Shown: positions 48,870 to 60,748, numbered from the stretch's first letter. The stretch: DNA of 64,000 nt from Stenopsyche tienmushanensis (GCA_008973525.1 WACJ01000503.1:744001-808000), one strand, 5' to 3'. Program-made: numbers and translations. The notes: generated by a model not told the origin, from the sequence alone.

Positions 48870-49505
48870 CCTTACCAGTTCGGAGCCAAGAAGCTTTAGG
48901 AACAGAACAAGAACAAGAAGAACACCAAATATACGGCCTTGGGGAGAGGCATATGAAGAAATTCACTTTGCAACGTTAACAGCATTGTCTTCAGTTAACT
49001 TCTATATCATTTTGAAATCGCCGAACTGAGAGGGTCAAGCTGAAATGAAAAACTACTCGATGACGGGAAGACACCCTCAGTTGGTGTAGGAGCGAATCCG
49101 AGATGCACTTAAGTGTCACGTATGTCTTCACCCTAGCCCAGCAACGCCCTAGCAAGGAAAGGAGGAACTGGACTCTTTGCACTACAGAAAACTTTCCAGT
49201 AGAATCAAAAAAGGTCGTCCTAGAGTAGTTTTCCACTGTCTTTAGAAGAAAACCACTCAGTATTTACAAACCTTCCATATTCTCTAACAAGACAGTCGCG
49301 AAAGCGTTCGTCAACACGTTCATTCAGGATACCTGTTGGGTGAGCGTTCGAAATGAAATTCGGTAGGTAATGCTACCTTCAATATCGAGCGAATGAGGAG
49401 GCGAATGAATGATAGATGTAACCCCTTCCTGCGAATGGATATTGAAGAGGCCCATAGTTCATGCAGTGGACATTTTGTGGCTACACTATGATGATGATGA
49501 TGATT
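48870..49505 (+). repeat. Dispersed LINE-like repeat, copy D, with (GAT)n tail
   Basis: The longest copy. It holds CTGAGAGGGTCAAGCTGAAA, CCCTCAGTTGGTGTAGG, AGGAGGAACTGGACTCTTTG, CATTCAGGATACCTGTTGGG and ATTGAAGAGGCCCATAG, and ends in a (GAT)n run at about 49489-49503. The tail fixes its 3' end and + orientation. Broken reading frames can be followed, including VTPSCEWILKR which recurs in copy C, so it may derive from the 3' part of a coding retrotransposon. No reverse transcriptase motif is seen. Open frames here are repeat-derived. Confidence 0.65.
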
Positions 49506-50591
49506 TAATGAACAAAAACATTAATTATCAACATTCTATATTTAATACTTTTCGCATAAAAAAATGTTAAAAAATCGATAACTTTTAAGCTCAACTAAGC
49601 AGAAACTGTCTATTCATAATTATTATTATATCAATAAGATCTTTAATCACATATTGAGCAAGGATTAAGCAAGATTCATTGTAAAGTTGTGAAATCTATA
49701 AGAATTATCTTTTTATTGCGAAGACGAAAAGTTAAGATAAATCTAAGTATAGCTCCATAATTTAATTTTATAAAATAAATATATTATTTTTATTTAACCA
49801 CCATAATCTTGAGTGATTCTAAGTGTCACGAATCACCATGATGTTTATATACTAAAACATACTATAATTGTATAAATTAAAACCTTTTGCAATTAAAATA
49901 CCATCAATTTATTTCATAACATACAAAATTCACTAATATTTTCCTGTCTGTTTGTAAGTATCCCTATCGTCACCCCTATCGATAAAAAATGCACATTTTG
50001 TTGAATGCACTTTAGGACCCTAATAAAAGCAAATGTTTATTTTTATAACATTATCAGTTTATTACATATTTGATAGATCATCTTGTACAAAATTAATAAT
50101 ATATTTTTAGATTTAGAACGTATATACATATGTTAAATTAGGGTCAATGTGAGAATCAAGTAATGGTCTAAAGTTCCTTTCCTAATAAATCTTTGAAATT
50201 ACTAAACCTGATAACATTGGAACAAGCGTATTGATGTATTTGTCCAAATATTCAAATAAAAATCAATTAACCATGGGGTCCAATTCCGACTTAAATTTTT
50301 CCTCAACATTTTTTAATGAACCTGTTCCATTTTGGCTTCCTCTGATAAAAAGCCCAAATTTAATTCAGCGCGAAGCAAATGTGAATAAAGGAATAAGTTA
50401 TTCCCTCGTCCATACGACCGCCAATTCTGGAAGTTTTCCACCTTCATTGCGATGCGCTTAGCGTCCTTTTGGGGGTGGATTGTGGGTCGTAGTAGGTCTC
50501 TGCGGGTGGCAAACTGGGTGTGAAAGGTGGAAACTTTCGGGATGGGATGCGGCATCTAACACTTACTTACGTGTTACAAGAATCATTAAAG

Positions 50592-50750
50592 CAGGGGTCG
50601 GCCACAATATGGTGAGCGTGCCACTCGCGGCACGCATCTGACGCATTATACATCCTCCACTTTTTGCTACAGCTCTCTGCTTTTTTTACGATCCGTAGCA
50701 TTAAAAATTTCGCGAGGAGCAGACGCTGAACGACGCAAGTCAATGAACAC
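50592..50750. mobile_element. Possible hAT-element terminus
   Basis: CAGGGGTCGGCCACAATATG is typical of hAT-superfamily inverted repeats (CAGGGGTCGGC). It is followed by a CGTGCCACTCGCGGCACG palindrome. No matching right end or 8-bp duplication was identified, so the extent is unknown. Confidence 0.4.
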
Positions 50751-52304
50751 AAAGTGAAAATTTGCATTTAAAAATATCATGTATTTCTCAAAACAGATAC
50801 GAACATTGCTCTTTTATTAGATGGGGTCCATTGAAAAAGCATGTATTTCGTAATGCAATCATGAAATATTTTAATGTTCGTAAGTTGGGGATACATCTCT
50901 GCATGTGCGAATTCTGTTCAGAAAATGAATATACACTTAAATCTTTTTTGTGCGGTAAATACGTTCCGCGGAAAATCGCACAAAAAAACCTATAACTTGC
51001 ATAGAAAAGAGGAAGATGCGTTCCATGCATTTTAAAAAGCACATAACTTTGAAACAGCTATATAAAATATATCCAAAATCGCATAAAAAAGTTAATTTAA
51101 AAAAAAAAACAGGAAAACAATAAGGCAATTAAAAAATAACATTTTTGGTAACATTTAAAGGACGACTTGCATCATTGGTAAAACTTTAATGATGTTTGAC
51201 ACGTTTGCCGCGTCACTAAAATAACTAGAAATCCGTAAATAGTTAGAATTTTGGAAATTCCTTTAGAGAATATATTTTTAAAAGTTGAAACATTGTTTTT
51301 ATACAATTTTTTTCCTAATTTCGGTTAGTGTTAATATTTTATTTCCTATTTTATCCAAAATATCTCGATAAGTACTCTTTATGAAATTTCAAAAATTGCT
51401 TCGAAGCGCATAACTTTGAAATCGCACAAAAAGAGGTTTGAGTGTATATGTATTATTAGTAAGTTCTCTAAACAATCGCATTTATCTTTTAGAACAAGCA
51501 AATTAAACGTTATGTTTCATGGGTATTTAATTGATTTATGTCAATCGTAACGCTTAAAAAAATCAAAATTTAGTTCGCAAAACCTTAATAGACGTCATGA
51601 CTAAAAATAGGCTTTTACATTGAAATTTTGTTAAGTGATGATAATATATTTACTAAAATTCAGAGCAATGCTGAATTATTTAAAGAATCATGGTTGCTTA
51701 CTTCTGCATTATGATATTGTTAACACCGGAACAAAACCCATGGTCTAAATGAATTCCAGGCTGACCGACAAATACACTTAATTGTTTGAGTGAGTTAAAT
51801 TAAGGGTAAATATTTAACCACCCAACTTGAGCGAGTAAATTATTTAATAATCCACTATGTAAGCCCAGTAGCCTAATGAGAGTGGTAGAGATTTTTTTGT
51901 ATCCATAATTTATTCTTTAATAATACAAGCTAAGTATCACGGACTTAAGAGTATCATTTAATATGTTTTATCAAAAATAAAAATCATTTATTTAATTCTG
52001 AAATGTTATAAATTCTTATTTTTATAACTTTTTATATTATGTGTCATTTATTTTATATATTTTTTTATATTTCACCCCCTTTTGAATCCCCTTACAATAT
52101 ATTCAACTCAAGCGCCATCTCTGAATAATTCTTTGAAGTATTTTACATTTGGTTCAAACTTGTGCTAAATAAAATCCAAATAACATGGAATCAAATATTT
52201 TTATCCATAGATGTCTCTAGCTATTACATTTTTAAAATAAATGATAAATCTTGTAATTAAAATGTATAATATAATTGATTAATTAGAATTTTATTTCTTT
52301 ACAG

Positions 52305-52379
52305 AAGCAGACAAAAATAATAAACTTCTGAGTAGTCAAAAGACATATACTGTTATTGGACCTGAAGTCAGCGCGACAA
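52305..52379 (+). CDS. CUB-gene exon 5, linker
   Basis: A 75-nt exon with acceptor TTTATTTCTTTACAG and donor GTAAGT, phase 1 at both ends. It encodes about 25 residues including KNNKLLSSQKTYTVIGPEVS, a polar segment with no cysteine, read as linker or stalk following the CUB domain. It is accepted because both splice sites are strong, the phase matches both neighbours and the frame stays open. It is separated from exon 6 by an intron of only 236 bp, the shortest here. On its own it has no diagnostic domain. Confidence 0.75.
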
Positions 52380-52615
52380 GTAAGTCTCAAAATTTTAATA
52401 AATTTGTTCTATGGAAAACTTCATACATTTCCATATGAAATATCTACGTACTTGAATCTCTGAGTAGTGAAAAGGATTTCTCGATCATATCCGGTTCTAT
52501 CGACTCCATTTCCGCTCAAGCCCTATAGGCAAATACTTATCGCTATGATTTATGTGCACATTTGATAACTGGATCCCACTTCGGGTCTCACAAATATTCG
52601 GGATTTTTATTTCAG
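52380..52615 (+). other. Intron 5 of the CUB gene, 236 bp
   Basis: GTAAGT donor and GGGATTTTTATTTCAG acceptor. It is a compact intron with no repeats. The short length and good sites make joint splicing of exons 5 and 6 likely. Confidence 0.7.
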
Positions 52616-52704
52616 CCGATTTTCCCACAACGTCTTCCGGCTCAACAGGAAGCCAAGGAAACTATGCCCGTCGACCAATCGTCTGTTCGAAAATTTGTAT
52701 GTAA
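52616..52704 (+). CDS. CUB-gene exon 6, Ser/Thr/Gly-rich linker; possible C-terminus
   Basis: Acceptor TTTTTATTTCAG, entering in phase 1. It encodes DFPTTSSGSTGSQGNYARRP followed by IVCSKI. Two endings are possible. Splicing at the strong donor GTATGTAAAG (starting 52697) leaves phase 1 and would lead to further exons, perhaps a second CUB domain beginning at the VCSK cysteine. Reading through gives CM and a TAA stop at 52702-52704, yielding a protein with no visible membrane anchor in this window. The donor quality favours continuation. Sol-1-like proteins usually carry several CUB domains, which also favours further exons, but none was confidently found downstream in the window. Confidence 0.72.
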
Positions 52705-53147
52705 AGTAGCTCAATATAAAATGCGTGTTGAGTTTGAGTAGATAGCACCCCCAAGCCCTATCATACCCCTCAAATCTCTGTTTATAGATACAAGTGTGAC
52801 CCTTATATCCCGTATCTAGTTTTATGAAGACAACGAGAGGAAATCTGATTCTGATTTTATAACGAAAACGATCGATGTTTCGATACTCTCTATTAAAGCT
52901 AGCCAAGTTTATGAATCGTAGAAAAATAGAAAACATCCCAGTCGATCTTAATCCTCCGTATATAGTATATCAAAAGAGATTTGTTTTTAATTTAATTCCT
53001 TGTGTGTGAATCCTAGGTTTATAGCCATATACAAATAAGCGTTTGTTCTGACGCTCTATTCTGATTTTTTTATAGTACCCAAACCTTACATTACATGTAT
53101 GACCTATAATTGTTGTGTTATATTATATATTTTTTTTAAAAACCACC

Positions 53148-53222
53148 AGATTTTGTTTTTGAACACTCACCCTGCGACCCACCGAAATGAACGTATCGAA
53201 AACCCTTTCACGGATCTGACGA
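53148..53222 (-). repeat. Fragment of the dispersed LINE-like repeat
   Basis: TTTTTGAACACTCACCCTGC, GAAATGAACGTATCGAAAAC and CCTTTCACGG match the central block of copies A and C. Only about 75 bp remain. Confidence 0.45.
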
Positions 53223-55449
53223 ATATTTTTATTAGATTATCATTAACATAGTAATGAAATCTTTCAATATATGGACTTGCATTGATACATTTTTGCGAAA
53301 TTACATGTAAACGAGGTTTTGAGTGTTTTTACATAAGCAATTCTATGCTAGAGTGTATACGGGACTTGAATGAGTCAGTTGGTATTTTAGATAAAACTTT
53401 GTTAATATGTTTTGCCATTGATTTAATTTACTATGTTCTTCTTTGGCTATTTTCAAGCAAATTTTGATGGATATATCCCTAATCAAAAACTTCCGCGAAA
53501 TAAATTTATAGAAAAATAACATAGAAGTGCAATAAAATATAATTTTATGAATGCATGTTTTTAGAATATAATGCCAATTATTGCACATTTTTTTAAATAT
53601 ATTATATTATTGCACCATATGAACTGATAATTTTATTTTTGGGATATTTTAAGGGGATTTTCATTCTCTTACGCATAAAATAAATTGTGATTAAATAAAA
53701 ACCTACTAACTGTAATTGGTGCTTTCGTGAGAACGCTCAAAAAATTAAATGTGTCTAAATTGAGAAGAAATTTTAATCATTTTTTAATTCGAATTTTTAT
53801 AAATATGCCGTATGGTATTTTTAATCCACTATAAATTTACATATTTGCGCCTTTTCCCTCTAACTGCTTCTCTTCTGAAGTATCAGCCACATCTCGGTTG
53901 TCTGTAATCTCGACCTATATTTAGACCCAGCAACATCGCACCTTAACTTCATTCCCTTTTTACGCAAACAATAAAAAGTAAATTGTGGCATTCCAACAAA
54001 AGCAAAATTTAACGATGTTTTTATACTCTTTTATAATCGAGCGTCCGAATAATCGTCGTCCTAGCATATGTGCCTGTCTCCATAAACACACAGTTTTGTA
54101 TCTTATATAGCAAAAACAGTTTAAATATGTATGGGGCATGCTGTTTGGAGCTCTATAATTTTACATATTCAAGGAGGTGAACTCTAGAGTGGAAAATGGA
54201 AAAATGGCCGACAAATGGTGGATTTATCGACGGTGACCGGATCGGTGTTTAATAATTCAGAAAATACAGGAAACGGTCTCCGAAAAGACACGAAGCACAG
54301 AATTTTTTTTGGGCGAAACCTTCATCATCACGCCGTTCAGCAAATCAACTTAATTTCGTGTCAATTTGCTTCGTCTGAACCCGGAAAATTTTGGTCGTCA
54401 AATTTTCGAGGTCAGACCCTTATCTCGGAAAATCCGACTGTGTATGGGTCGCGTCGCAAAAATTATACACGATAGATTACACAGGCGCATTAAGAAGACA
54501 AAGCGTAATGGGAAGAGACCAGAAGGTCTACTAAGCACCATTAGGGGAAATATACGACCGTCGTAAAATGATTTTGACGTAATGTGAGACCGCATCTGAG
54601 GTGGCTTTTTAAACTCGTACATTATACAAATCGAATAAATTTGTCATGATGTTATTGTGGCAACCTCAATTGTAGACTTGCTTGTTCAATGTATCTTCAT
54701 ACTCCTATTTTTCATAATAAATACGAGTCTTAAGCGAAAACATTCGTAATAGAAACAGTCGGGCTTAAGCTCATATATCTTGTAGCTATTAATACAATTT
54801 TAATTTCATATAATTTTAGTATATAAAACAATAATTACTGTATGTGAAACACTTATATCGGCAGCATCCAAACAGTTTTTTATGCAACAAACTCACCATA
54901 TCAATGATCTATGCAATAATGAATATAAATGATATTATATTACAATTTTAAACATCATTTATGTTATATGAAAAGGATATTGATTTCGAAACCGGGCTTA
55001 AGAAAATAGATTTGGTTCGACATAAAAATGTTCTTCGTATATTGCCCAAGATCCTAACCCTGTCTTTGAGAGTATTTTAACAACTGGGAAAATCGTGACC
55101 TGCATTACTTCCTCCGTGCTTTGTGTCACTTTATGTTTGTTTTGAAATACACTCTTTATCCTTTGTCTAGAAGCATGCATTTAATTTCTTTATAAAGATA
55201 AAAAAACCCATCTATATTTTATTTAAATATACGACATACAAATATGTATTATATGTGAGAACATTTTATTAAAGTAGAAGAAGATATTGTTCATATATCA
55301 TTCCAGAGAGATCACAGAGGACCCACTTCAAAATTCCTGGAATTGAACACAAAATCTGTATTTGTAGAAAATCGATCAAGCGAAATTGTATTTATAATAT
55401 ATTTAATTTATACAATACAATACACAAACAACCAATTTTTGCACTTGCT

Positions 55450-55755
55450 TGCTGTTAAAAGAGTATTTAAATATAGAATCTGTTAATAAGTAGTAGTCAA
55501 GTGGCTAATAGTTAAAATACATAAAATCGTATTAACATAGTAGCTGAGGAGTAGTCAAATATAGTTAGACCACATAAAAGTGTTCAAATTGTATTGGCCA
55601 GGGGTAATTATGTCGCATCTAAGTATTCGAACTTCGGCGTTTAGTGCCGATTGGGAACACTCAAACAATATTTAATTGGTCAGACTGGGACCATAACTAT
55701 ATAATACATTAAAAATATAATATATTTATACTATTATCTGGCACTATAATATAGA
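55450..55755 (-). repeat. Right arm of a long inverted repeat
   Basis: The complement of 48483-48790. GCTGTTAAAAGAGTATTTAA, AGTCAAGTGGCTAATAGTTA, CCAGGGGTAATT, CGCATCTAAGTATTCGAACT and ATTTAATTGGTCAGACTGGG correspond to the left arm read on the other strand. It ends with a TTATCTGGCACTATAATATA match to the left arm's first bases. There are many small differences, so the copies are old or separate insertions. Confidence 0.75.
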
Positions 55756-56019
55756 AACATTAAGTCCCCCCTAAGAAATACCAAATGGGAATCAACAAAT
55801 TCAACAATTAAAAGACACTTTGTTTTCTTTGCAATCACGTATCTTTAATTTCAATTTTATTTTATCTGGATGTGCTAAATATTTAATCAGATATGAGCAA
55901 TCTCATTGTGAGAATTAGGGTAAATAATCATCATGAGGTGGTTTTTCATTGTCTCCCACGTGTGGTTAAGCTAAGAAAAAATAATTTTGAAATAGCTTTA
56001 GGTAGGAGAAGATCCATGA

Positions 56020-56270
56020 TCCATGTTGAAATTATCTTTACTTTATATAATAAAATTTAATGATTGTTGCAAATTCAGTCAATCAAAAACACGACTTTAT
56101 TAATTGCCATCGTATTTACTTTTTCAGAAAATCAAGACCTGTAAGTAGTCCCGTGGTTAAGCGGTTGAACTCGTAACGCAATCATCTTGTTTTTAAATAT
56201 ACAGGATAAACAATCGATTGGAAATACTTCCAATCTTTAATTTGTTGGTATGGGGAAAAAAATGTCTCTC
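56020..56270 (-). repeat. SINE family 1 with nested tRNA-like SINE
   Basis: AATGATTGTTGCAAATTCAG, AGAAAATCAAGACC and, after an interruption, AGGATAAACAATCGATTGGA and CTTTAATTTGTTGGTAT follow the order of the copy at 13380-13670. The interruption is about 65 bp starting at about 56139 and carries CCGTGGTTAAGCGGTTGAAC and TCGTAACGCAATC, a + strand relative of the tRNA-like unit at 44985-45051. It is best read as one SINE inserted into another. Confidence 0.5.
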
Positions 56271-58814
56271 AATAAAACCAATTTGCATTTTTTTCGATAT
56301 TTTTAATATACCTTTGTAATGTAAACATTTTTCATTATTTTATATTTTGTTATTGGCATGAAGCACATCATCTCTCTTGGGTATTGAAATATCGCAAAAA
56401 TGATTCACAAAGAAACAGTGATTGAATTACTCCAGCGGGAAGAAAATCAAATAACAACAGAACGTTTCAGATGAAATTCCCGAATCGTAAAAGCTTCATA
56501 ACGGTCTATTCTCAACCACAGTCAACTCGCTTTCGTGATCCGGAGCCTTTCTCCTCCTGTGACTTATGATTGATGGATCCGAAGATGATGCTGGCCTTTT
56601 ATATCATCAAATCTTTTGTATGAAAAGCCTTTTAGAGAACCCAAATTGCTTCCCTTTCTCGTAATTATATCAATTTTTTCGTACGGATGAAAACCAATTA
56701 CTCTCAACCGCAAAACATCACGCTATCTACCGTTGTTAAATTGCGCTGAAGAATCGGATAGTTTCTTATTTACACGACATATAAAAGGCAGTTATCTTCC
56801 AATTCATATCTAATAAAAAATGTATATCTAAATATATATTTTTAAATATATCCATCTTAAAATACTATCCTTTTTGCTAGAAAATATTGAGACATCGTCG
56901 TTAGGTCATTGTGTTCAGATAAAGTCTTCATATATATAACTTTCAGCTTATCTTAACATCTCAATTGGATTTATTTATATGGGAAAAAATCAAAATGTTA
57001 TTTTATCTTTACCACAATAGCATTTTATCTAGATCATTGGTCACGAAGCAAAAATAAACAGAATATGAAACAACTAAGCGCTTACTATATTTATCTTTGT
57101 TCCGTGCCATTTTCCCTTCAAATAATATGAAGTTATTTAAAATCAACCTAGAAAAATATCTCATAGCTTAATTGAAAAAAATATAAGAAAAACAATTTAA
57201 TGATAATATGCTTATATTAAAATTTTTGTAAAGGTACAACATATTAATTTTCAAAATAAAACGAGCATCCCTCAATTCTCTTTAACATTAAGAATTTTGG
57301 GGAAATATAAGATGGACCGATCTAAAATACGCTTCAACATCAAGGCTCAGGTTGAATTCCAGGAAATAAATATTTTTATAACCCTTATTACTGGGGAAAA
57401 AATCTGTTAATAACACAGCCTGAGGATATCTTCTCGTACATGGCATATGTTGTGCGCACAGGATTTTAACCTTACAGTCGCGATGCAAAATAATACATAC
57501 CCCATTTCATTATTTAAACCTCAAAAATTAACGAAGCTTTCGAATTTGTATTAAGCAAGAGAAATTACGTCTCATTTTAATCGCAATCCAAATAACCCAG
57601 CACTAAGTCCATGAACTAACAACGCCTCGCCATTGCGGAATACTCAGACAGACAGAGAGCTTAATTTATGTAAAACTCAACACCGAAAGCACACAATTGC
57701 CAAGGTAAATAATATTTACATTCGAAATTTTACATGGAACTTTTGTTTTAGTTATAAAGAAATTATAGCACCCACTCGGCTCCCTTACCGAGCGAATTAA
57801 AAGGCTTTTAGGGTTGACTCATATTAGCCTTGACATTAAATTGACTAAGCATATTTCTCTTGAGGTAAGAACTAAATTACATACAGACTCACGTACGCAT
57901 TACATAATTTTCAGATAAATATCACAGATATCGTTATGCATCCCTTATTTATTACCTTAGAAAATTGGCGATGCTTACCCACAAATATAACAAATTATTT
58001 CATATTTTGATTCCTTTAAAAATGGCCATGATTAACGTAGAAGTATACGTCGTCGTCATCTGGACGATAATGGCGCTCATATTTCAATTGTATACACGCA
58101 ATATATTTCTGACTAGTACGAAAATCAATGAAATCTTTCAAAAATAAAATTGAATTTATTTTTCTAAATTTAACTCGATTATAACGAACAATAATAAAAT
58201 AAATATTACTTTTCATATATTTCAGAATACTTAAATTAATATAATTTTTTACGATTTGCGATTGCTCGCTATGTCCGTTATATCATATAAATAATGTCCA
58301 TGGTAAACTACTCTGACATTCTACGTTATCATATTTTATTTAAATTTAAATATTTTCGATTTATTAATACATTAACTCTTTGGACATCAAGATTTTTTCA
58401 CAAAAATTTCAACCAACTCCAAGCCATTTTTTGCGTATTTCTTAAAAAAATGTTTGTATGGAAAAAAATGAAAAAAGGGGGTTTATGAATTAAAAAATAG
58501 TATTTTATTATGCATGACGTCTATTAAGTATATTAGGCATTTTATTTGGCTTATTAACTTTTGTAATCGTGTAATATATGATATTTTTGAAGCAATCTTC
58601 AGAATGAAGCGTTGGTTTCCTTTCGTAAGTGTTGCAAAAATATAGCGTTCGCTTTCATCCTTTTTCAGTTTCACGGTCTGAACACACCATACAGTCTCTA
58701 TAATCCTTCCCTGGTCTATTATAAATAAATAAGAACTACCATCTAACCATTGATCGTGATCAGTTGATGACAATCGTCCCAATTTGGACTTAAAATCGCG
58801 AATGTCTTTCACAT

Positions 58815-59225
58815 GAAACAATATGATGTTGCGTATTAATCTGCTATGTCCACCTCGCCTATATTTTTAATGTAATCTAAAATGACTACTGGCTTGTTTA
58901 TTAGCTCATCTTAATTGGATTGATATGAGGTAGTCCTTGTCATTCTTCTCATTGATTGGGAAGTTGATGTATGCTTTGTACTGAGCATTGTGACTATTAT
59001 TTTGTCTCGCCAAGCTAATATTAAAGTATCTTGTTTTCTGTGTGCTATCTTTCTTCCCACAGCTAATCTTGGTTTTTTTTTATATGATTAGGTAAACCTT
59101 TTCTGTAGGTCATTATCGTGCCAGTGAGAAAACATTTCCTTTTCAAGAGTTCTCCAGCAAGGGTTGGATTGGTGTAAAACCTATCCGTAAATACAATATA
59201 TGATAGCCTTTGTCTTATATCTTAG
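58815..59225 (-). pseudogene. PiggyBac transposase relic
   Basis: Minus-strand reading from about 59218 downward. TDRFYTNPTLAGELLKRK and CFLTGTIMTYRKGLPNHIKK match the first catalytic aspartate region and the TGT...RKGLP block of piggyBac/PGBD transposases. LILAWRDKIIVTMLSTKH matches the W-D-K...LST block. KPVVILDYIKNIGEVDIAD matches the final catalytic aspartate block (GGVDxxD). Then comes a TAA and YATSYCFM with a TGA. Two in-frame stops and the missing N-terminal half make it a pseudogene. It is a different family from the element at 39303-40113. The 112-codon frame at 58483-58821 (minus) lies just beyond and is not recognised. Confidence 0.88.
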
Positions 59226-59550
59226 TTCGCTTGTTGTAGATTATTAAAAAGTTGTAGAACGAAAAACGAATAAAACGTAAAAAGTATATGTACTATCAAA
59301 ATAATATTGAATTATTGAACATAAATAATTTTCAAAATGTTCACTGCATCATAACTCGACGCAGACTATTGTTTTACGCTCTTTACCTGCACCGATTCCA
59401 TTCCTCTAAACCAATTATTTTCCATATTTCAGATGAAAAATTAATAGTCAAACAATAAGATGGTATTTCTAAAGTATTCACTTGATTCTTACATTTAAAA
59501 TAATACCAAAATCTTATTTGAAGTTCATAAAAACTGCCCGAGAAAAATCC

Positions 59551-59629
59551 GGCCACGCTTAGTGGCCATAGGAGTTGATGGGAAAAAATATTCGGCCACA
59601 ACTTGTGGCCATAGGAGTTGTTAGTTTAA
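59551..59629. repeat. Two tandem GGCCAC hairpins beside TTAA, likely piggyBac 5' end
   Basis: GGCCACGCTTAGTGGCC (59551-59567) and GGCCACAACTTGTGGCC (59594-59610) are each hairpins followed by ATAGGAGTTG, repeated with a 43-bp period. TTAA at 59626-59629 follows directly. On the minus strand this precedes the piggyBac relic by about 330 bp, so it is probably that element's terminal and subterminal repeat. The opposite end was not found. Confidence 0.6.
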
Positions 59630-59822
59630 AAAAGAGATGATCAATAAGTGATTGGCAGCAAGGAAATTTCCTTATTTGAAACGTGTGTCTTGAATTGACA
59701 GCTATTCCGAAAAGAGTGGTATCTATTGAAACGTTTTCTGCTATGTAGGTCTTTCTGAAACATGAAATAAAAATAAATTGATTTCTTCTTTACTGTTTTT
59801 GTGATTCATTTTTTGAATAAGG

Positions 59823-59844
59823 TAGTTTCCCTGTCGCACCCTGT
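59823..59844. mobile_element. Isolated transposon terminus
   Basis: On the minus strand, TATACAGGGTGCGACAGGGA resembles the ACAGGGTG-type ends seen at 22462. No matching partner was found within a few hundred bases. It may mark one edge of the 59640-59844 segment. Confidence 0.3.
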
Positions 59845-60748
59845 ATAATCGTTCTTATATGGAGCAAAGTATCCTGCAACCCTTTTTAATCAAATCATCG
59901 TGATTGTAACAAGTAGTTTATCGCAGCCCTTCTAAGAAAGGCTAATTACTCAATCGTTAATCCCTTTTATCCCTCCAAACGAGAATGACCCCAAAACGAT
60001 TTTTAATGGGGTCATCCTGGTGATTCATACGATAAATATTTATTAATAACATATTAGGATATTATATAAATTACAAGCTGCAAAATAATACAGGGCTTAC
60101 AAGCGTTTTTATCATTTTCAATATATTAATATTGTGTATGAACCATGACCTGATCAAATCGCTGCGTTTTATGATCACTCACTGCTTAAAATTATTGGTG
60201 TACATTATATTTTAATCGAACACGATTATTTATTGACAAAATGCTTTATTTTGCTTGTCAATGTTATTTGGGCAGTAAATTGTGTTTGTCGTACATTAAT
60301 GCATTGCAATAAATATTAACAGCTAATGTTTAGTCAAATAAAATACGATCGTTGTCTATATAGCTTATTTGATAGTTAATCAATACGACAGTCGATCAAA
60401 AACTTCATCCCCTCTATGGAGGCTTTATAAAATACATGTGAGGAAGCGCGCTAACGAATCACCCGGTACTTCAAAGTATAAAAATGATATCTACATATAT
60501 TTGCTCGTCAGAGACTGCGGTTGTTACTTCAGCAAAAATATTCATGGAAAACATTCGAGCAGTATTTTAATTATTTTCGATACGCAGAAATTCACCGAGA
60601 ATACGTATGTGTATTTATGCAGAGACGCATCGTACATGCGAACGTACTTGAGATGTATGTCAATATTTATATTAATAATAAAAATATAAATTTGTACATG
60701 TGTACATATTGATGTTCCAGGGTGTGCATTTCTCTTTCTCTCCTGTAG

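Larger units (their letters stand above)
40918..52304 (+). other. Intron 4 of the CUB gene, 11.4 kb
   Basis: Bounded by GTAAGT and TTTCTTTACAG. It contains a SINE (42990-43280), a tRNA-like SINE (44985-45051), two copies of the dispersed LINE-like repeat in opposite orientation (46560-46880 and 48870-49505), one arm of a long inverted repeat (48483-48790), a hAT-like terminus (50592) and a poly(A) run (about 45280-45295). Unique GC-richer blocks at 42040-42480, 43640-44060 and 45530-46470 contain no recognisable gene. Nothing was recognised in 40.9-42.0 kb or 51.0-52.3 kb. Confidence 0.75.

Noticed and set aside
54215..54622. Overlapping 86-, 66- and 74-codon frames
   Set aside because: Mutually overlapping on both strands without splice sites or domains; likely a composition effect.
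58483..58821. 112-codon minus-strand frame adjoining the piggyBac relic
   Set aside because: It starts after the last piggyBac block and does not match a piggyBac C-terminus; no other domain recognised, so no gene is called.
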